This document shows positions 18,234 through 27,117 of a stretch of 55,418 nt of DNA, in pieces (positions within the stretch are counted from its first letter, which is position 1; the number at the start of each line of letters is the position of its first letter). The position numbers were made by a program, and so were the translations under genes. The DNA is from Bacteroidales bacterium (GTDB lineage Bacteria > Bacteroidota > Bacteroidia > Bacteroidales > UBA932). Below the pieces are notes generated by a model that worked only from the letters and a program-made list of their open reading frames with translations, ran no database searches and was not told where the DNA came from. The stretch lies in the NCBI GenBank assembly GCA_017960585.1, contig JAGCYX010000013.1, forward strand, positions 1 to 55,418, read 5' to 3'.

Positions 18234-19322
18234 TTAGAAGAAACGGAGAGACTCGACGTTGCCGACAACATCTCCCTGAACAGCACTTTGAATAACGGCT
18301 CCGGCAGCAGCGCCAAGAGTGCGCTGAGTGTTCATACCAAGGTTTTCCCGGGCGGCTGCACCAAGAACGCCATCAACGGCTACGCCAAGGTTTTCACGAG
18401 CAGCTACACCAAGGTTTTCACGTACGCTCGCACCGAGGTTTTCCCGAGCGGATGCACCAAGATTCTCCCGGGCGCTCGCACCGAGATTCTCCCGAGCGGA
18501 TGCACCGAGATTCTCCCGGGCGCTCGCACCAAGGTTTTCCCGAGCGGATGCACCAAGGTTGTCCCGAACGTTCGAACAGATGAGATAATTGAGGCTGGAA
18601 ACGGAAGCGATAACACCCGATACGTTTTCGCCTAAGGAGGCCAGGGCCGTAGCGCTCTTCTCTGCCGAAAGCAGATGACCCTTCTGAGCCATCTCGTCGG
18701 CGGCTTTCTCATCCTGCTCCAGGGAGGCGGTCACCATCTGATATTCGACCCACTGGTCACGGATGAATTTGAGGCGGTCGTCGCCCGCATTCTTTTCCAG
18801 GAAAGCATCGGCAGTGTCGATGAAACGGGTGGCCAGGTTGTTCGACTTCTGAAGCGTGTTGTACGCCAGTGCGGCGTTGGTCGTGTTTTGGGCCAGATCG
18901 GCGCGCGTCTCCCCGCCGAGAACGGCGTCCAGGTCATCCGCGAGGGTCTGCATCGTGGCGCAGACGTTACTGAGCATCGGCTTGGCAGCCTTCATGTCCT
19001 TGAGCACGTCGCTGAAAGCCGGAATCGTACCAGCCACCTCGTCAGACGCGTCCACGAGGGCGTTGAACTGACTGGCGCGGGCATCCATGACCAGATATGC
19101 GGCCACGATACTGTTCTTGTACTCCTCGTCATTCAGAAGCAGTTCCTGCATATTGCTGGCTCCATCCGAAGCGGTCTTGCGGGAAAAACGGGAGGTCTTG
19201 GCGATGTTTCCGCTGGAATTCTCAGTGTCCACCGGCCAGTCGATCACCTTGGAAAGTACAACACCCAGCAGACATACTGCCAGGATTGAGACCAGAATGT
19301 AAATCGTTTTCTTGCTTTTCAT
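18234..19322 (-). CDS. Membrane-anchored helical protein with C-terminal octapeptide repeat, function unknown
   Basis: A 362-residue protein. Residues 6-26 form one transmembrane anchor (TIYILVSILAVCLLGVVLSK). Residues 60-250 are predicted mostly helical and rich in Ala, Asp, Glu and Leu, like a periplasmic helical bundle. Residues 254-341 are eleven consecutive octads of the form ENLGASAR. A short tail, ESLRFF, ends the protein. I recognise no family. It is the last of three closely spaced genes after the NMT1-like binding protein and the SpoIIE phosphatase (47 bp gap), and 18 bp before the gluzincin gene. A structural or partner-binding role next to the phosphatase is plausible but unproven. 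Confidence 0.6.
   Translation of the reverse strand: MKSKKTIYILVSILAVCLLGVVLSKVIDWPVDTENSSGNIAKTSRFSRKTASDGASNMQELLLNDEEYKNSIVAAYLVMDARASQFNALVDASDEVAGTIPAFSDVLKDMKAAKPMLSNVCATMQTLADDLDAVLGGETRADLAQNTTNAALAYNTLQKSNNLATRFIDTADAFLEKNAGDDRLKFIRDQWVEYQMVTASLEQDEKAADEMAQKGHLLSAEKSATALASLGENVSGVIASVSSLNYLICSNVRDNLGASARENLGASARENLGASARENLGASARENLGASARENLGASVRENLGVAARENLGVAVDGVLGAAARENLGMNTQRTLGAAAGAVIQSAVQGDVVGNVESLRFF
18300..18563 (-). repeat. Tandem 24-bp coding repeat with 48-bp higher-order period
   Basis: Eleven in-frame 24-bp units encode octapeptides, ENLGASAR in the most regular part. In 18444-18563 the codons for ASAR alternate between GCA TCC GCT CGG and GCG AGC GCC CGG, so the true DNA unit there is 48 bp. 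Units toward the 3' end of the gene are more diverged (ENLGVAAR, GVLGAAAR, ENLGMNTQ). Confidence 0.9.
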
Positions 19323-19369
19323 AACACGAAATATTAAATACGATGATAGTCAGTCATTAATTATATGTA

Positions 19370-21316
19370 TTAATTATCTGTAGGGACCTGTACCCGGACG
19401 CACAGCAGCGTCAGGTCGTCGTTGGGGCTGGCGCCGTCGCGGTGTTTCTCCACAGCCTTCTGCAGCATGCGGATCACATTCTCGGCATCCAGTTTTTCCG
19501 CCCCGGCCATCAGTCCGAGCAGGCGGTCGTTGCCCAGGATCTCCATCTGCCGGTTCTCCGCCTCGTTGAGGCCGTCGGTATAGACAAGGATCTGCCGTCC
19601 ACGGACGTCGTCGATCGACTCGCCGGAGAATTCGTCGCACTCCCACAGGCCCAGTGGCTGGTTGGTGTACTTCAACGGGAAGAACTGGCCGTCCAGTAGC
19701 GGCGGATTGTGTCCGCAGTTGCAGAAGTCCATACGGCCCGTCTGAAGGTCGATACAACCGATGAACATCGTCACGAACATGTTCTGCTCGTTGTCCTGGG
19801 TGATGAAGTCGTTGATCTGTCTGGCCACTTCGGCCGGCGTATGGCCCTGCTGCGCGATGATGCGGAACATATTACGCGTCACGGCCATGAACAGCGAGGC
19901 GGGAATACCCTTGCCCGACACGTCGCCCACGCAGAAGTACAGTTTCTCCTGCTGCACGAAGAAGTCGTACAGGTCGCCGCCGACCTCCTTGGCCGGAGTC
20001 ATCGATGCGTAGAGGTCGATATCCTTGCGCTTGGGGAAAGCCGGGAAGATTCGCGGCACCATGCCCATCTGGATATCGCTGGCCACCTTCAGTTCGTTCT
20101 CGAACGAAGCCTTCATGGCCGTCGTCGTCTTGAGTTCCTCCACGTAGTTCACCAGCGAGGACTGCATCTCGCTGAACGATCGGCTCAGCTGTCCGATCTC
20201 GTCAATGCGGCCGTCGTCTGGCAGGCGGGTTTCGAAATCGCCGGAAGCAATGGTCTTGGCCTGTCCGGCCAGCTGCTGCAGCGGCACCAGCTCCCGGCTC
20301 ACGATGCGCCGGAAGATCAGCAGCATCAGCAGGAGGCCGACCAGAACGATTGCAAGCACGGAGCGGCGGAGACGGTTGAAACCGCTGAAGATGTCACGCT
20401 CGGGGCAGACGATGGCGACGCTCCAGCCGGTCGTACTGAGCGGCTTGTAGAAGACGTAGCATTGTTCCCCGTTGACCACGAGCTGCTTCATACCCTCCTC
20501 ACCGCGCTGCATAGCGTGTCCCAGGGCGGTCCGGTCTGGATCGGGATGCTCGAGGGTTTCCGTGAAGATGGTCTGGTAGAACAGTTTGGTGGAGTCCGGA
20601 TGGACGAAATAAGTACCGCCCTCACCGATCATGATGCTGTAGGAATTGGGATAGGGCTTGACGGCAGAAATGGTCTCCGAAAGCCAGCTCAGGGACAAGT
20701 CCACCGAAATGGTTCCGATATAGTTGTCTTCCTCATCCCGGATGGGCTTGCAGTAGGAAGCGATCACATCCGGGGAGTAGATTCCCTTGGGATTGAAGTC
20801 GTTGTATGGCTCCGTCCAGCACGGCCCGTCCAGCAGTTTGGCCTGCTGATACCAGTCCATGTAGAAATATTCGTACTCGTTATTTCCCTCCTGCGTCGTC
20901 TGGATGACGCCGTTTTGATTGAGGGAGTAGGCAGAGAACCACCGTCCCTTGTCGCGGAAGTAGTACGGCTCAAAGGAGATGGAGCAGCCGTTGAGGTCCG
21001 GATTGTTCTCCAGGATGCGGCGGCAATAGACGAACATCGAATCGGCGGCATCCAGATGGCGGGGAATCAGCCAGTCCGTATTGTCCGTGGCCACTACCAC
21101 TTCGTCCAGGATGTTCGTCACGCGGAGCACCGTACTCTCCAGGGTCTGGGTGGCATGGGAAATCGCTTCGCTGCGAACAGCCTCGCGCGACTCGGCGAAC
21201 AGGAAGCCCAATGCAGCGATGAAAATAAGGGCGGCGAACATTACGATCCACAGACCCAGCCGGGCAGAGAGGCTGTTCCGGAAGAAATAGGTTACCTTAT
21301 CGAGTAAACGCTTCAT
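19370..21316 (-). CDS. Cache-HAMP-SpoIIE membrane phosphatase (RsbU-like)
   Basis: A 648-residue sensor phosphatase. Helix 1 is at about 19-42; a double-Cache-type periplasmic sensor runs from 43 to about 310 (WFSAYSLNQ, GTISVDLSLSWLSETI, YFVHPDS); helix 2 is near 316-336; a HAMP domain runs to about 390; and a PP2C-like SpoIIE domain covers about 420-645 with VGGDLYDFF, GDVSGKGIPASLFMA and a C-terminal NDDLTLL. The conserved Asp/Gly residues of the Mn/Mg site are present. Such enzymes dephosphorylate anti-sigma-factor antagonists or similar STAS partners. No STAS or RsbW-type kinase gene is in the window. It starts 3 bp after the NMT1-like binding protein gene, which may supply the signal to the Cache domain. 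Confidence 0.88.
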   Translation of the reverse strand: MKRLLDKVTYFFRNSLSARLGLWIVMFAALIFIAALGFLFAESREAVRSEAISHATQTLESTVLRVTNILDEVVVATDNTDWLIPRHLDAADSMFVYCRRILENNPDLNGCSISFEPYYFRDKGRWFSAYSLNQNGVIQTTQEGNNEYEYFYMDWYQQAKLLDGPCWTEPYNDFNPKGIYSPDVIASYCKPIRDEEDNYIGTISVDLSLSWLSETISAVKPYPNSYSIMIGEGGTYFVHPDSTKLFYQTIFTETLEHPDPDRTALGHAMQRGEEGMKQLVVNGEQCYVFYKPLSTTGWSVAIVCPERDIFSGFNRLRRSVLAIVLVGLLLMLLIFRRIVSRELVPLQQLAGQAKTIASGDFETRLPDDGRIDEIGQLSRSFSEMQSSLVNYVEELKTTTAMKASFENELKVASDIQMGMVPRIFPAFPKRKDIDLYASMTPAKEVGGDLYDFFVQQEKLYFCVGDVSGKGIPASLFMAVTRNMFRIIAQQGHTPAEVARQINDFITQDNEQNMFVTMFIGCIDLQTGRMDFCNCGHNPPLLDGQFFPLKYTNQPLGLWECDEFSGESIDDVRGRQILVYTDGLNEAENRQMEILGNDRLLGLMAGAEKLDAENVIRMLQKAVEKHRDGASPNDDLTLLCVRVQVPTDN

Positions 21317-21319
21317 GAC

Positions 21320-22267
21320 TTATCGGACTATGAGTTCTTCGTAGGAAACCGGGGCGAGAATCATGCCGTTCTCGACCATAAGGTCGCTCGCCAGCTTGAC
21401 CATATCGGGACGCAGGCGGAACTCCCGCTTCCCCGTCTCGCGGTTCAGTTGGAGGCGGAGCACTTCAGTGAGCATCAGCTTCTGCATCGAACGGTTCGTG
21501 ATAATGTGGTTTTGATGCACGTATTTCATGACGATGTCCAGGGCCTCTTCAGGATGCTCGGCCGCCCACTCCCAGCCCCGGCGGCTGGCGTCGGCGAACT
21601 TCTGCGCCTCTTCCTTGTGATTCACGTAGTAGTCGTAGCGCATGTACACACCGTCCTCCTGGACGTTGTATTCGTGGTCGCAGAAGCGGTATACGCTGTT
21701 CTCGTCGAACTCCATACCGCTTTGTACCAACTGGTAGAATTCATTGTACGACATGGCGAGGGCCGCATCGATGGCGCCCTTCACGAAGAGATTGACGATG
21801 GTCGAAGAGGGAATCCATTCGTAATCAAGGTGCTCCTTGTCGCTCAGGCAGAAGGCCAGCTGGCCGAAACCGGCGAACCAGCAACCCACCCGGGCCCCTT
21901 TCTGGCTAAGCGGATCCACACCCCGGCGGGAAACGATGACCATGGAATTGTTCATCGATGTCTGGAGGATGTTCACCAGAGGAACGTCGCTTCCCACGAC
22001 CTCCAGCGCCTGGCAGAGCTGCAGGGTGGTCGCCTGGCTCTCGTTCTTGAAAATACGGCTCAAGGCAGACTGGGAAGCGGTGGGATGGACGATATCCACA
22101 TTCAACCCGGCATCACGGTAAAAGCCAAGTTCCTGGGCGACATAATACCCGGTGAACTGCGCCTGGGGCGTCCATTGAGGTGTGAAGATGAAGCGCTCCT
22201 GGGCGCCGGCACAGATGCCGGCCACCAGCCCGGCGATCGACAAAAATAGCTTTATTATGTGGTTCAT
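21320..22267 (-). CDS. NMT1/THI5-like solute-binding protein without its ABC transporter
   Basis: A 315-residue exported protein (signal peptide ending GICAGAQ). It has the type-2 periplasmic binding fold of the NMT1/THI5 family: FTPQWTPQAQFTGYYVAQE, LGFYRDAGLNVDIVHPTA, and later VGCWFAGFGQLAF and GAIDAALAMSYNEF. Relatives deliver pyrimidine precursors of thiamine or other amines to an ABC permease. No permease or ATPase gene is near; instead the gene is followed 3 bp later by a Cache-HAMP-SpoIIE phosphatase. I therefore infer a sensing rather than a transport role. A weak TAnnTTTG-like box (TATCTTGG) lies just before the ATG. Confidence 0.82.
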   Translation of the reverse strand: MNHIIKLFLSIAGLVAGICAGAQERFIFTPQWTPQAQFTGYYVAQELGFYRDAGLNVDIVHPTASQSALSRIFKNESQATTLQLCQALEVVGSDVPLVNILQTSMNNSMVIVSRRGVDPLSQKGARVGCWFAGFGQLAFCLSDKEHLDYEWIPSSTIVNLFVKGAIDAALAMSYNEFYQLVQSGMEFDENSVYRFCDHEYNVQEDGVYMRYDYYVNHKEEAQKFADASRRGWEWAAEHPEEALDIVMKYVHQNHIITNRSMQKLMLTEVLRLQLNRETGKREFRLRPDMVKLASDLMVENGMILAPVSYEELIVR

Positions 22268-22395
22268 GGGACCAAGATAATAAAAATATCGTTGATTATC
22301 ACGTTCTTTCCTGCTTTACGAATCGAAAAACGCTGATGAAGTGCATTGTTGATAACTTTTTCCTGATTCATTTCAATTATTTCGGGAGAAATACC

Positions 22396-22403
22396 TAATT
22401 TTG
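22396..22403 (+). promoter_or_regulatory. -7 box TAATTTTG upstream of DUF1846
   Basis: TAnnTTTG match 25 nt before the ATG at 22429. Confidence 0.5.
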
Positions 22404-22428
22404 TAACCCGTATTGCAATCTAGTCTAT

Positions 22429-23925
22429 ATGAAATACGGGTACGACAACGAGAAATATCTCAAGATCCAGTCTGAACACATCAAGGAACGCATCGCCAAA
22501 TTCGGCAACAAGTTGTACATGGAATTCGGCGGCAAACTATTCGACGATTTCCACGCCAGCCGCGTGCTTCCGGGCTTCGAGCCGGACAGCAAATTCAAGA
22601 TGCTCTACCAGCTCAAGGACGACCTGGAGATCGTCATGGTGATCAGCGCCGTCGATATCGAGAAGAACAAGATCCGCAACGACCTCGGCATCACCTACGA
22701 CGTGGACGTACTGCGTCTGCGGGACGAGTTCCTGGAGCGCGGATTCAGCGTGAACAGCGTCGTCGTCACCCACTACAACGGCCAGGCCAGCGCCGACGCC
22801 TATCGCAAGCGCCTGGAGCGCATGGGCATCAAGGTATACTACCATTATACGATCGAAGGCTATCCCCACAACGTGGCCCTGATCGACTCCGACGAAGGAT
22901 TCGGCAAGAACGACTACGTCGAGACGACCAAACCGCTGGTGGTCGTGACCGCTCCCGGTCCGGGCAGCGGCAAGATGGCCGTCTGCCTGAGCCAGCTATA
23001 CCAGGAGAACAAGCGCGGCGTGAAGGCCGGCTACGCCAAGTTCGAGACCTTCCCCGTTTGGAGCCTTCCGCTGAACCATCCCGTCAACATCGCCTACGAG
23101 GCCGCCACGGCGGACCTCGACGACGTGAATATGATCGACCCGTTCCACCTCGATGCTTACGGTGAGACGGCGGTCAACTACAACCGCGACATCGAAATCT
23201 TCCCGGTGATGAACGCCCTCTTCGACGACATCTACGGCTCCTCGCCGTACAAGTCCCCGACCGATATGGGCGTGAACATGATCGGTTCCTGCATCAGCGA
23301 CGACGAAGTATGCCGCCAGGCTGCGCTGCAGGAAATCATCCGCCGCTACTACACGGCCCTCGTCAAGTTCGCCGACGGCAAGACGACGGAGGCGGAAGTC
23401 AACAAGATCGCCCTCGTGATGAAGAAGGCCGGCATCACCACCGCCGACCGCAAGACTACCGTCGCAGCCCACGAACGCCTCGAGAAAGCCGGCGGCGCCA
23501 CGGCGGCCATCGAACTGGAGGACGGCACCATCCTCACCGCGGAGACCTCTCCCCTGCTCGGCCCCAGTGCAGCGCTTCTGCTGAACGCGCTGAAGCACCT
23601 GGCCGGCATCCCGCACAATATAAAGCTCATCCCCAAGACCATGATTGCCCCGATCCAGAAGACCAAGGTCACCTACCTGCACGGGCACAATCCCCGCCTG
23701 CACACGGACGAGGTTCTGGTCACGATCTCGATGATGAGCCTGCTGGACGAGAACTGCAAGCTGGCCCTGGACCAACTGCCCAAGCTCAAGGGCGCGCAGG
23801 TCCACTCCACCGTCATGCTGAGCGAGGTGGACCGCAAGACCTTCAAAAAATTAGGGGTCGACCTGACGTGCGACCCCGTTCGTAAGATTCAAGATCCCAA
23901 GACCCACACGGAGGAGGAAATCTAA
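22429..23925 (+). CDS. DUF1846 family protein
   Basis: A 498-residue cytosolic protein of the size and pattern of DUF1846: an N-terminal YDNEKYLKIQSEHIKERI, a central GPGSGKMAVCLSQLYQE phosphate-loop-like segment, FETFPVWSLPLNHPVN, and a C-terminal EVLVTISMMSLLDENCK. Structures exist for the family, but no firm reaction is assigned; the GPGSGK loop suggests nucleotide binding. It is a single-gene unit, with its own promoter box and a strong hairpin over its stop codon. Confidence 0.88.
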   Translation: MKYGYDNEKYLKIQSEHIKERIAKFGNKLYMEFGGKLFDDFHASRVLPGFEPDSKFKMLYQLKDDLEIVMVISAVDIEKNKIRNDLGITYDVDVLRLRDEFLERGFSVNSVVVTHYNGQASADAYRKRLERMGIKVYYHYTIEGYPHNVALIDSDEGFGKNDYVETTKPLVVVTAPGPGSGKMAVCLSQLYQENKRGVKAGYAKFETFPVWSLPLNHPVNIAYEAATADLDDVNMIDPFHLDAYGETAVNYNRDIEIFPVMNALFDDIYGSSPYKSPTDMGVNMIGSCISDDEVCRQAALQEIIRRYYTALVKFADGKTTEAEVNKIALVMKKAGITTADRKTTVAAHERLEKAGGATAAIELEDGTILTAETSPLLGPSAALLLNALKHLAGIPHNIKLIPKTMIAPIQKTKVTYLHGHNPRLHTDEVLVTISMMSLLDENCKLALDQLPKLKGAQVHSTVMLSEVDRKTFKKLGVDLTCDPVRKIQDPKTHTEEEI

Positions 23926-23939
23926 CCTCCTCCGGGGTC
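23901..23939 (+). terminator. Hairpin spanning the DUF1846 stop codon
   Basis: A perfect 9-bp stem, CGGAGGAGG (23909-23917) with CCTCCTCCG (23926-23934), has an 8-nt loop that contains the TAA. Flanking GACCC (23901-23905) and GGGTC (23935-23939) extend it past a 3-nt bulge. No T-run follows. It lies between convergent genes, and terminator or mRNA-end stabiliser is the likely role. Confidence 0.6.
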
Positions 23940-23947
23940 TCGTATCA

Positions 23948-26476
23948 TCAACGTACCAGATTCTGCAGCGCGGCGCCGAAGATCAGGTAGGCCGTGTTGC
24001 CGGCAATCGTCCCTTCGTTCTGGCCCCAGAGGAACGGCCAGTCGTCGAAGTTCTCGAAGTGGTCCGGATTGCGGAACAGCACGCCAGGGGCCACATTCCC
24101 GGGGATGAAGGAAAAGTCCGCGCGGTTGTTGCCGTAGAAGACCTGCTTCGGGCGCGTGGCGCCGACGGCGGCCACAAGTGAGTAATTGTGGTACGGGTGG
24201 CAGCCGAACATGTAACCGGCCGCCTTGAGGGCGTATTCCGGCCCGATGATGTCCGGGAAATACTTGCTCGCGAAGCTGGCCGTGGTGCCGAAGCTCACGA
24301 CCGAGCCGCTGGAAGCCCAGTTGCCCTTGCCGATGGGCACGCCGTACGGATTGTCGAACTCGAGGCTGTCCAGGTACACCTTGTACTGCTCCACGTACGG
24401 ACGCAGCTTCTCCTTGTAGGCCTCGTCCAGGTACGGGATGGCGTCGAGCGCCGGTTGGATGGAGAATTCCACGCCGCGGTCCAGCGCCGGCCAGATCTGC
24501 TGCTGGAAGTCGTCCAGGTAGTGCTGTTCACCGGTGCTGACATAAAGCTGGAGGTTGGTGGACATGTTGCCGAAGCCGCGGCCGCGCATCCGCGCGCCCA
24601 TCGGGCTCTTCGCCAGCAGTTCGGTCCCCTCCTTCATCAGGCGCTTGGACTGCGCCAGCGCACGCTTGGCCAGGTCGTCGTTGTAGCCCGTCAGCGCCCG
24701 GCTGGCGGCGGCGAACATCGTGGCCGCCTGGAGGTCCAGGCCGGGATTGCGGGTCGTGAAGGCCCACATGTCGTCCGGCGTACCGCTGGACTTGCCGTCG
24801 GCGGATTTCTCATACGGTTTCAGGCGCGGGTCATAATGGAGACCGTCCGTGATGGCCGCGGCGTCGCCGAGGTGGTGGTAGTTGTCCAGCACGGAATTGG
24901 AGAGGGTCTGGGACATGTGGCCGATGTTCTCGGCCTGCGCCACCAGGTTCAGCACGCCGTGCTCGATGTACTGCAGCACGTCAGGCACGCCGTCCGGACG
25001 GTGCAGGTCCACATAGCGCTGCTTCTCGCTGACGAAGGTCTCGTCGCGCATCGGCTTGAAGCGCTCCCAGTCGGATACCAGGTTCTGCACCACGGAGATG
25101 TTGGAACCCGTCTCGATGTCGAAGTCGCCGGCGTCGAAGAAGCCGCCCACGTTCAGGCCGGGGATCAGCTGGAGGGCCTTGTACTTGGTGTCGATCACGC
25201 CCTGGCTGTGGAGGTCGAAGTGGTCGGTGTTGGCGGGCGCCTGGAGATAACCTTCCTTGAACGGCTCGCCGTGCCAGATGCGGTAGGCCTCGTTGACCAT
25301 CATGTGGTTCATGTGGATCGGGATCCACACGTCGCTCGTGGCATCCGTGATGCGGTCGAGCACGTCGTCGCCGATGATGAAATCGTTGGTCTTGACGTCA
25401 CCGTATTTCAGGAAATACACGCCAGGCTCCTGCACGGCGCTGAAGTCGAACTTGACGTAATGGTACTTGTAGTAGTCGCCCCAGGACTTGACCGGGCCGG
25501 AGAAGGCGCGGGCGGTGGTGCCGTCGTCATTCACCTTCCAGACCTCCGCCGTGGCGCGCGGCTTGTCGAGCTTGTCCAGCTCGACCACCGCCACCTTCTG
25601 CTGCCCGGGCAGGTAGCCCACCTGCGAGAAACCCACGTTGGGCTCGCGGGTCCAGCCGGGGATGGCGTTCGGCTCCACGGTCCAGCTGAGCACCTTGCCG
25701 GTCTTGCCGGCAGGCAGGATGCTGCGCAGCACGTACCAGCCGTTCTGCGCCAGCAGACGGCCGTCATAGAGATTCATCTCGGCGTCCTCGCTGCTGATCT
25801 TGATCAGGCGTGACGGATCATCCGTCGCCACGATAAGTTCGTGGCCGGTGGACAGCGGAAGCGGATCCACGAAGCGGCCGGTGCCGCGGTCGTCGTAGGT
25901 CTTGTAGCCCTTGTACTGATAGACCTTCTCCTCGTTGGGACGCGTGGTGGTCAGGCTGGCGGTGTAGCGCGGGAAGCGGTTCGCCTTGCCGTCCATCACG
26001 TAGGCTTTGTTCCAGTACTGCGAGGGCAGGAATTCGATGTTGAAGCCGGCGTCGCCCTCCAGTTCGGCGGGCACGGGCTTGTCGAGGTACACGTCGATCC
26101 GCACGGCCTTGCCCACGGCGGTGGCCACGATGCGGGAATCGAAGTCGTAGTGCGGATAGCGCAGGCCCACCTCGATGGAATTCTCCTCGCGGTTCACGTT
26201 GCGGACGGTGGTCTCGGGGACGAGGTCCCACTGCTCCGGCGTGTTGGACAGGCGCACGGCGCCGCCCTGGACGGTGCGCACGCCGTGGTGGATGATCTCG
26301 ATGCCGGAGTTCTTCTCGTCGTTGAAGCCGCCGGAGAACGTGTTGCTGTAGATCAGCACATTCACGCCCTGACGCTCGAAATACTCCAGGTCATTGAGTT
26401 TCAGATCGGAGCTGACCGGGCGGGAACAGGCCGCCAGGGCCAGCAGGGGAAGTAGAAACAAGAATGTTTTACGCAT
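23948..26476 (-). CDS. Glycoside hydrolase family 9 lipoprotein (endoglucanase-like)
   Basis: An 842-residue protein. The ATG at 26476 is chosen because it begins a lipoprotein signal, MRKTFLFLLPLLALAACSRP (Cys17); the longer frame adds 35 unlikely residues. It has a beta-rich N-terminal domain to about 280, a CelD_N-like Ig domain (VGFSQVGYLPGQQKVAVVEL), then a GH9 catalytic domain with GGFFDAGDFDIETG near residue 445 and the canonical acid segment GQNEGTIAGNTAYL near the C-terminus. It is the paralogue of the gene at 501-3053 and keeps the usual NE at the acid. It is probably a surface or periplasmic beta-glucanase. It is the last gene of a probable operon with Gfo/Idh/MocA and M15 genes. 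Confidence 0.88.
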   Translation of the reverse strand: MRKTFLFLLPLLALAACSRPVSSDLKLNDLEYFERQGVNVLIYSNTFSGGFNDEKNSGIEIIHHGVRTVQGGAVRLSNTPEQWDLVPETTVRNVNREENSIEVGLRYPHYDFDSRIVATAVGKAVRIDVYLDKPVPAELEGDAGFNIEFLPSQYWNKAYVMDGKANRFPRYTASLTTTRPNEEKVYQYKGYKTYDDRGTGRFVDPLPLSTGHELIVATDDPSRLIKISSEDAEMNLYDGRLLAQNGWYVLRSILPAGKTGKVLSWTVEPNAIPGWTREPNVGFSQVGYLPGQQKVAVVELDKLDKPRATAEVWKVNDDGTTARAFSGPVKSWGDYYKYHYVKFDFSAVQEPGVYFLKYGDVKTNDFIIGDDVLDRITDATSDVWIPIHMNHMMVNEAYRIWHGEPFKEGYLQAPANTDHFDLHSQGVIDTKYKALQLIPGLNVGGFFDAGDFDIETGSNISVVQNLVSDWERFKPMRDETFVSEKQRYVDLHRPDGVPDVLQYIEHGVLNLVAQAENIGHMSQTLSNSVLDNYHHLGDAAAITDGLHYDPRLKPYEKSADGKSSGTPDDMWAFTTRNPGLDLQAATMFAAASRALTGYNDDLAKRALAQSKRLMKEGTELLAKSPMGARMRGRGFGNMSTNLQLYVSTGEQHYLDDFQQQIWPALDRGVEFSIQPALDAIPYLDEAYKEKLRPYVEQYKVYLDSLEFDNPYGVPIGKGNWASSGSVVSFGTTASFASKYFPDIIGPEYALKAAGYMFGCHPYHNYSLVAAVGATRPKQVFYGNNRADFSFIPGNVAPGVLFRNPDHFENFDDWPFLWGQNEGTIAGNTAYLIFGAALQNLVR

Positions 26477-26493
26477 AACGGATAATAATATGG

Positions 26494-27114
26494 TTATTGC
26501 TTTTGAAAATGTTGATAATCCTTGGAACGGGCCCATCCCCCGCCCCAGATGAAGCCGTGCTCCCGGAAGAGCCGGCAGCACAGGTCATCCCGGTCGATCT
26601 TGTGCGGAAAGTCCTGCGTGCGGTCGGCATATTGCGCCGCTTCCGGCGGACGGATCACGCCTTTCGTGTCGATGTAGGGATTCTCGAAGGGATTGACGTC
26701 CACGGCCAGTCCGAGCGCGTGGCGGGACATATTCCCCTGCCCCGGCACCAGTCGGTAGTTGAAGCAGGAAGTGTTGTCGGCCAGCATGGAAGCATCGTCC
26801 GACGCCCCGAAATCGTCCACCAGGCGGATGCTGCGGATGGGATATTCCGCCTCGAACAGGGCTTCGAAAATTTCCAGGAGATCCTGGGCGATGGCGGCGT
26901 TGCAGACCATCTCCCCGGTCTGCGGCACGCCGTTGAAATCGTAATAGGACAGGCGCAGGTAGCGCAGTTCGCTCATGCTGATCGCCGCGCCGGACTCCGG
27001 GTAGGAGCTCCCGCGCATGCGCGCCTCTACCTGCGCCGGAATCGGCTCCGCCGTGAAGACGGGCCGGAACGGCGCCAGCAGCAGGCAGCCCAGCAGAACG
27101 GTCAGCAGACGCAT
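26494..27114 (-). CDS. Exported M15-family peptidase (peptidoglycan endopeptidase/carboxypeptidase type)
   Basis: A 206-residue protein with a signal peptide (MRLLTVLLGCLLLAPFRPVF). The zinc site is SRHALGLAVDVNP, the SxHxxGxAxD motif of M15 peptidases, followed near the end by DYQHFQK, whose His is the third ligand. A DFGASDDASML segment before the motif is typical of the Peptidase_M15_4 group, which cleaves peptide crosslinks in cell walls. It lies 3 bp after the Gfo/Idh/MocA gene and 17 bp before the GH9 gene, suggesting one transcript. Confidence 0.8.
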   Translation of the reverse strand: MRLLTVLLGCLLLAPFRPVFTAEPIPAQVEARMRGSSYPESGAAISMSELRYLRLSYYDFNGVPQTGEMVCNAAIAQDLLEIFEALFEAEYPIRSIRLVDDFGASDDASMLADNTSCFNYRLVPGQGNMSRHALGLAVDVNPFENPYIDTKGVIRPPEAAQYADRTQDFPHKIDRDDLCCRLFREHGFIWGGGWARSKDYQHFQKQ

Positions 27115-27117
27115 GGG

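Noticed and set aside
18300..18563. Possible CRISPR array because of evenly spaced 24-bp repeats
   Set aside because: The units are contiguous without spacers and are in-frame codons of an octapeptide array; no cas genes are near.
21320..22267. Thiamine-precursor ABC transport operon
   Set aside because: No permease or ATPase gene is present on either side, and no TPP riboswitch-like sequence was seen upstream.
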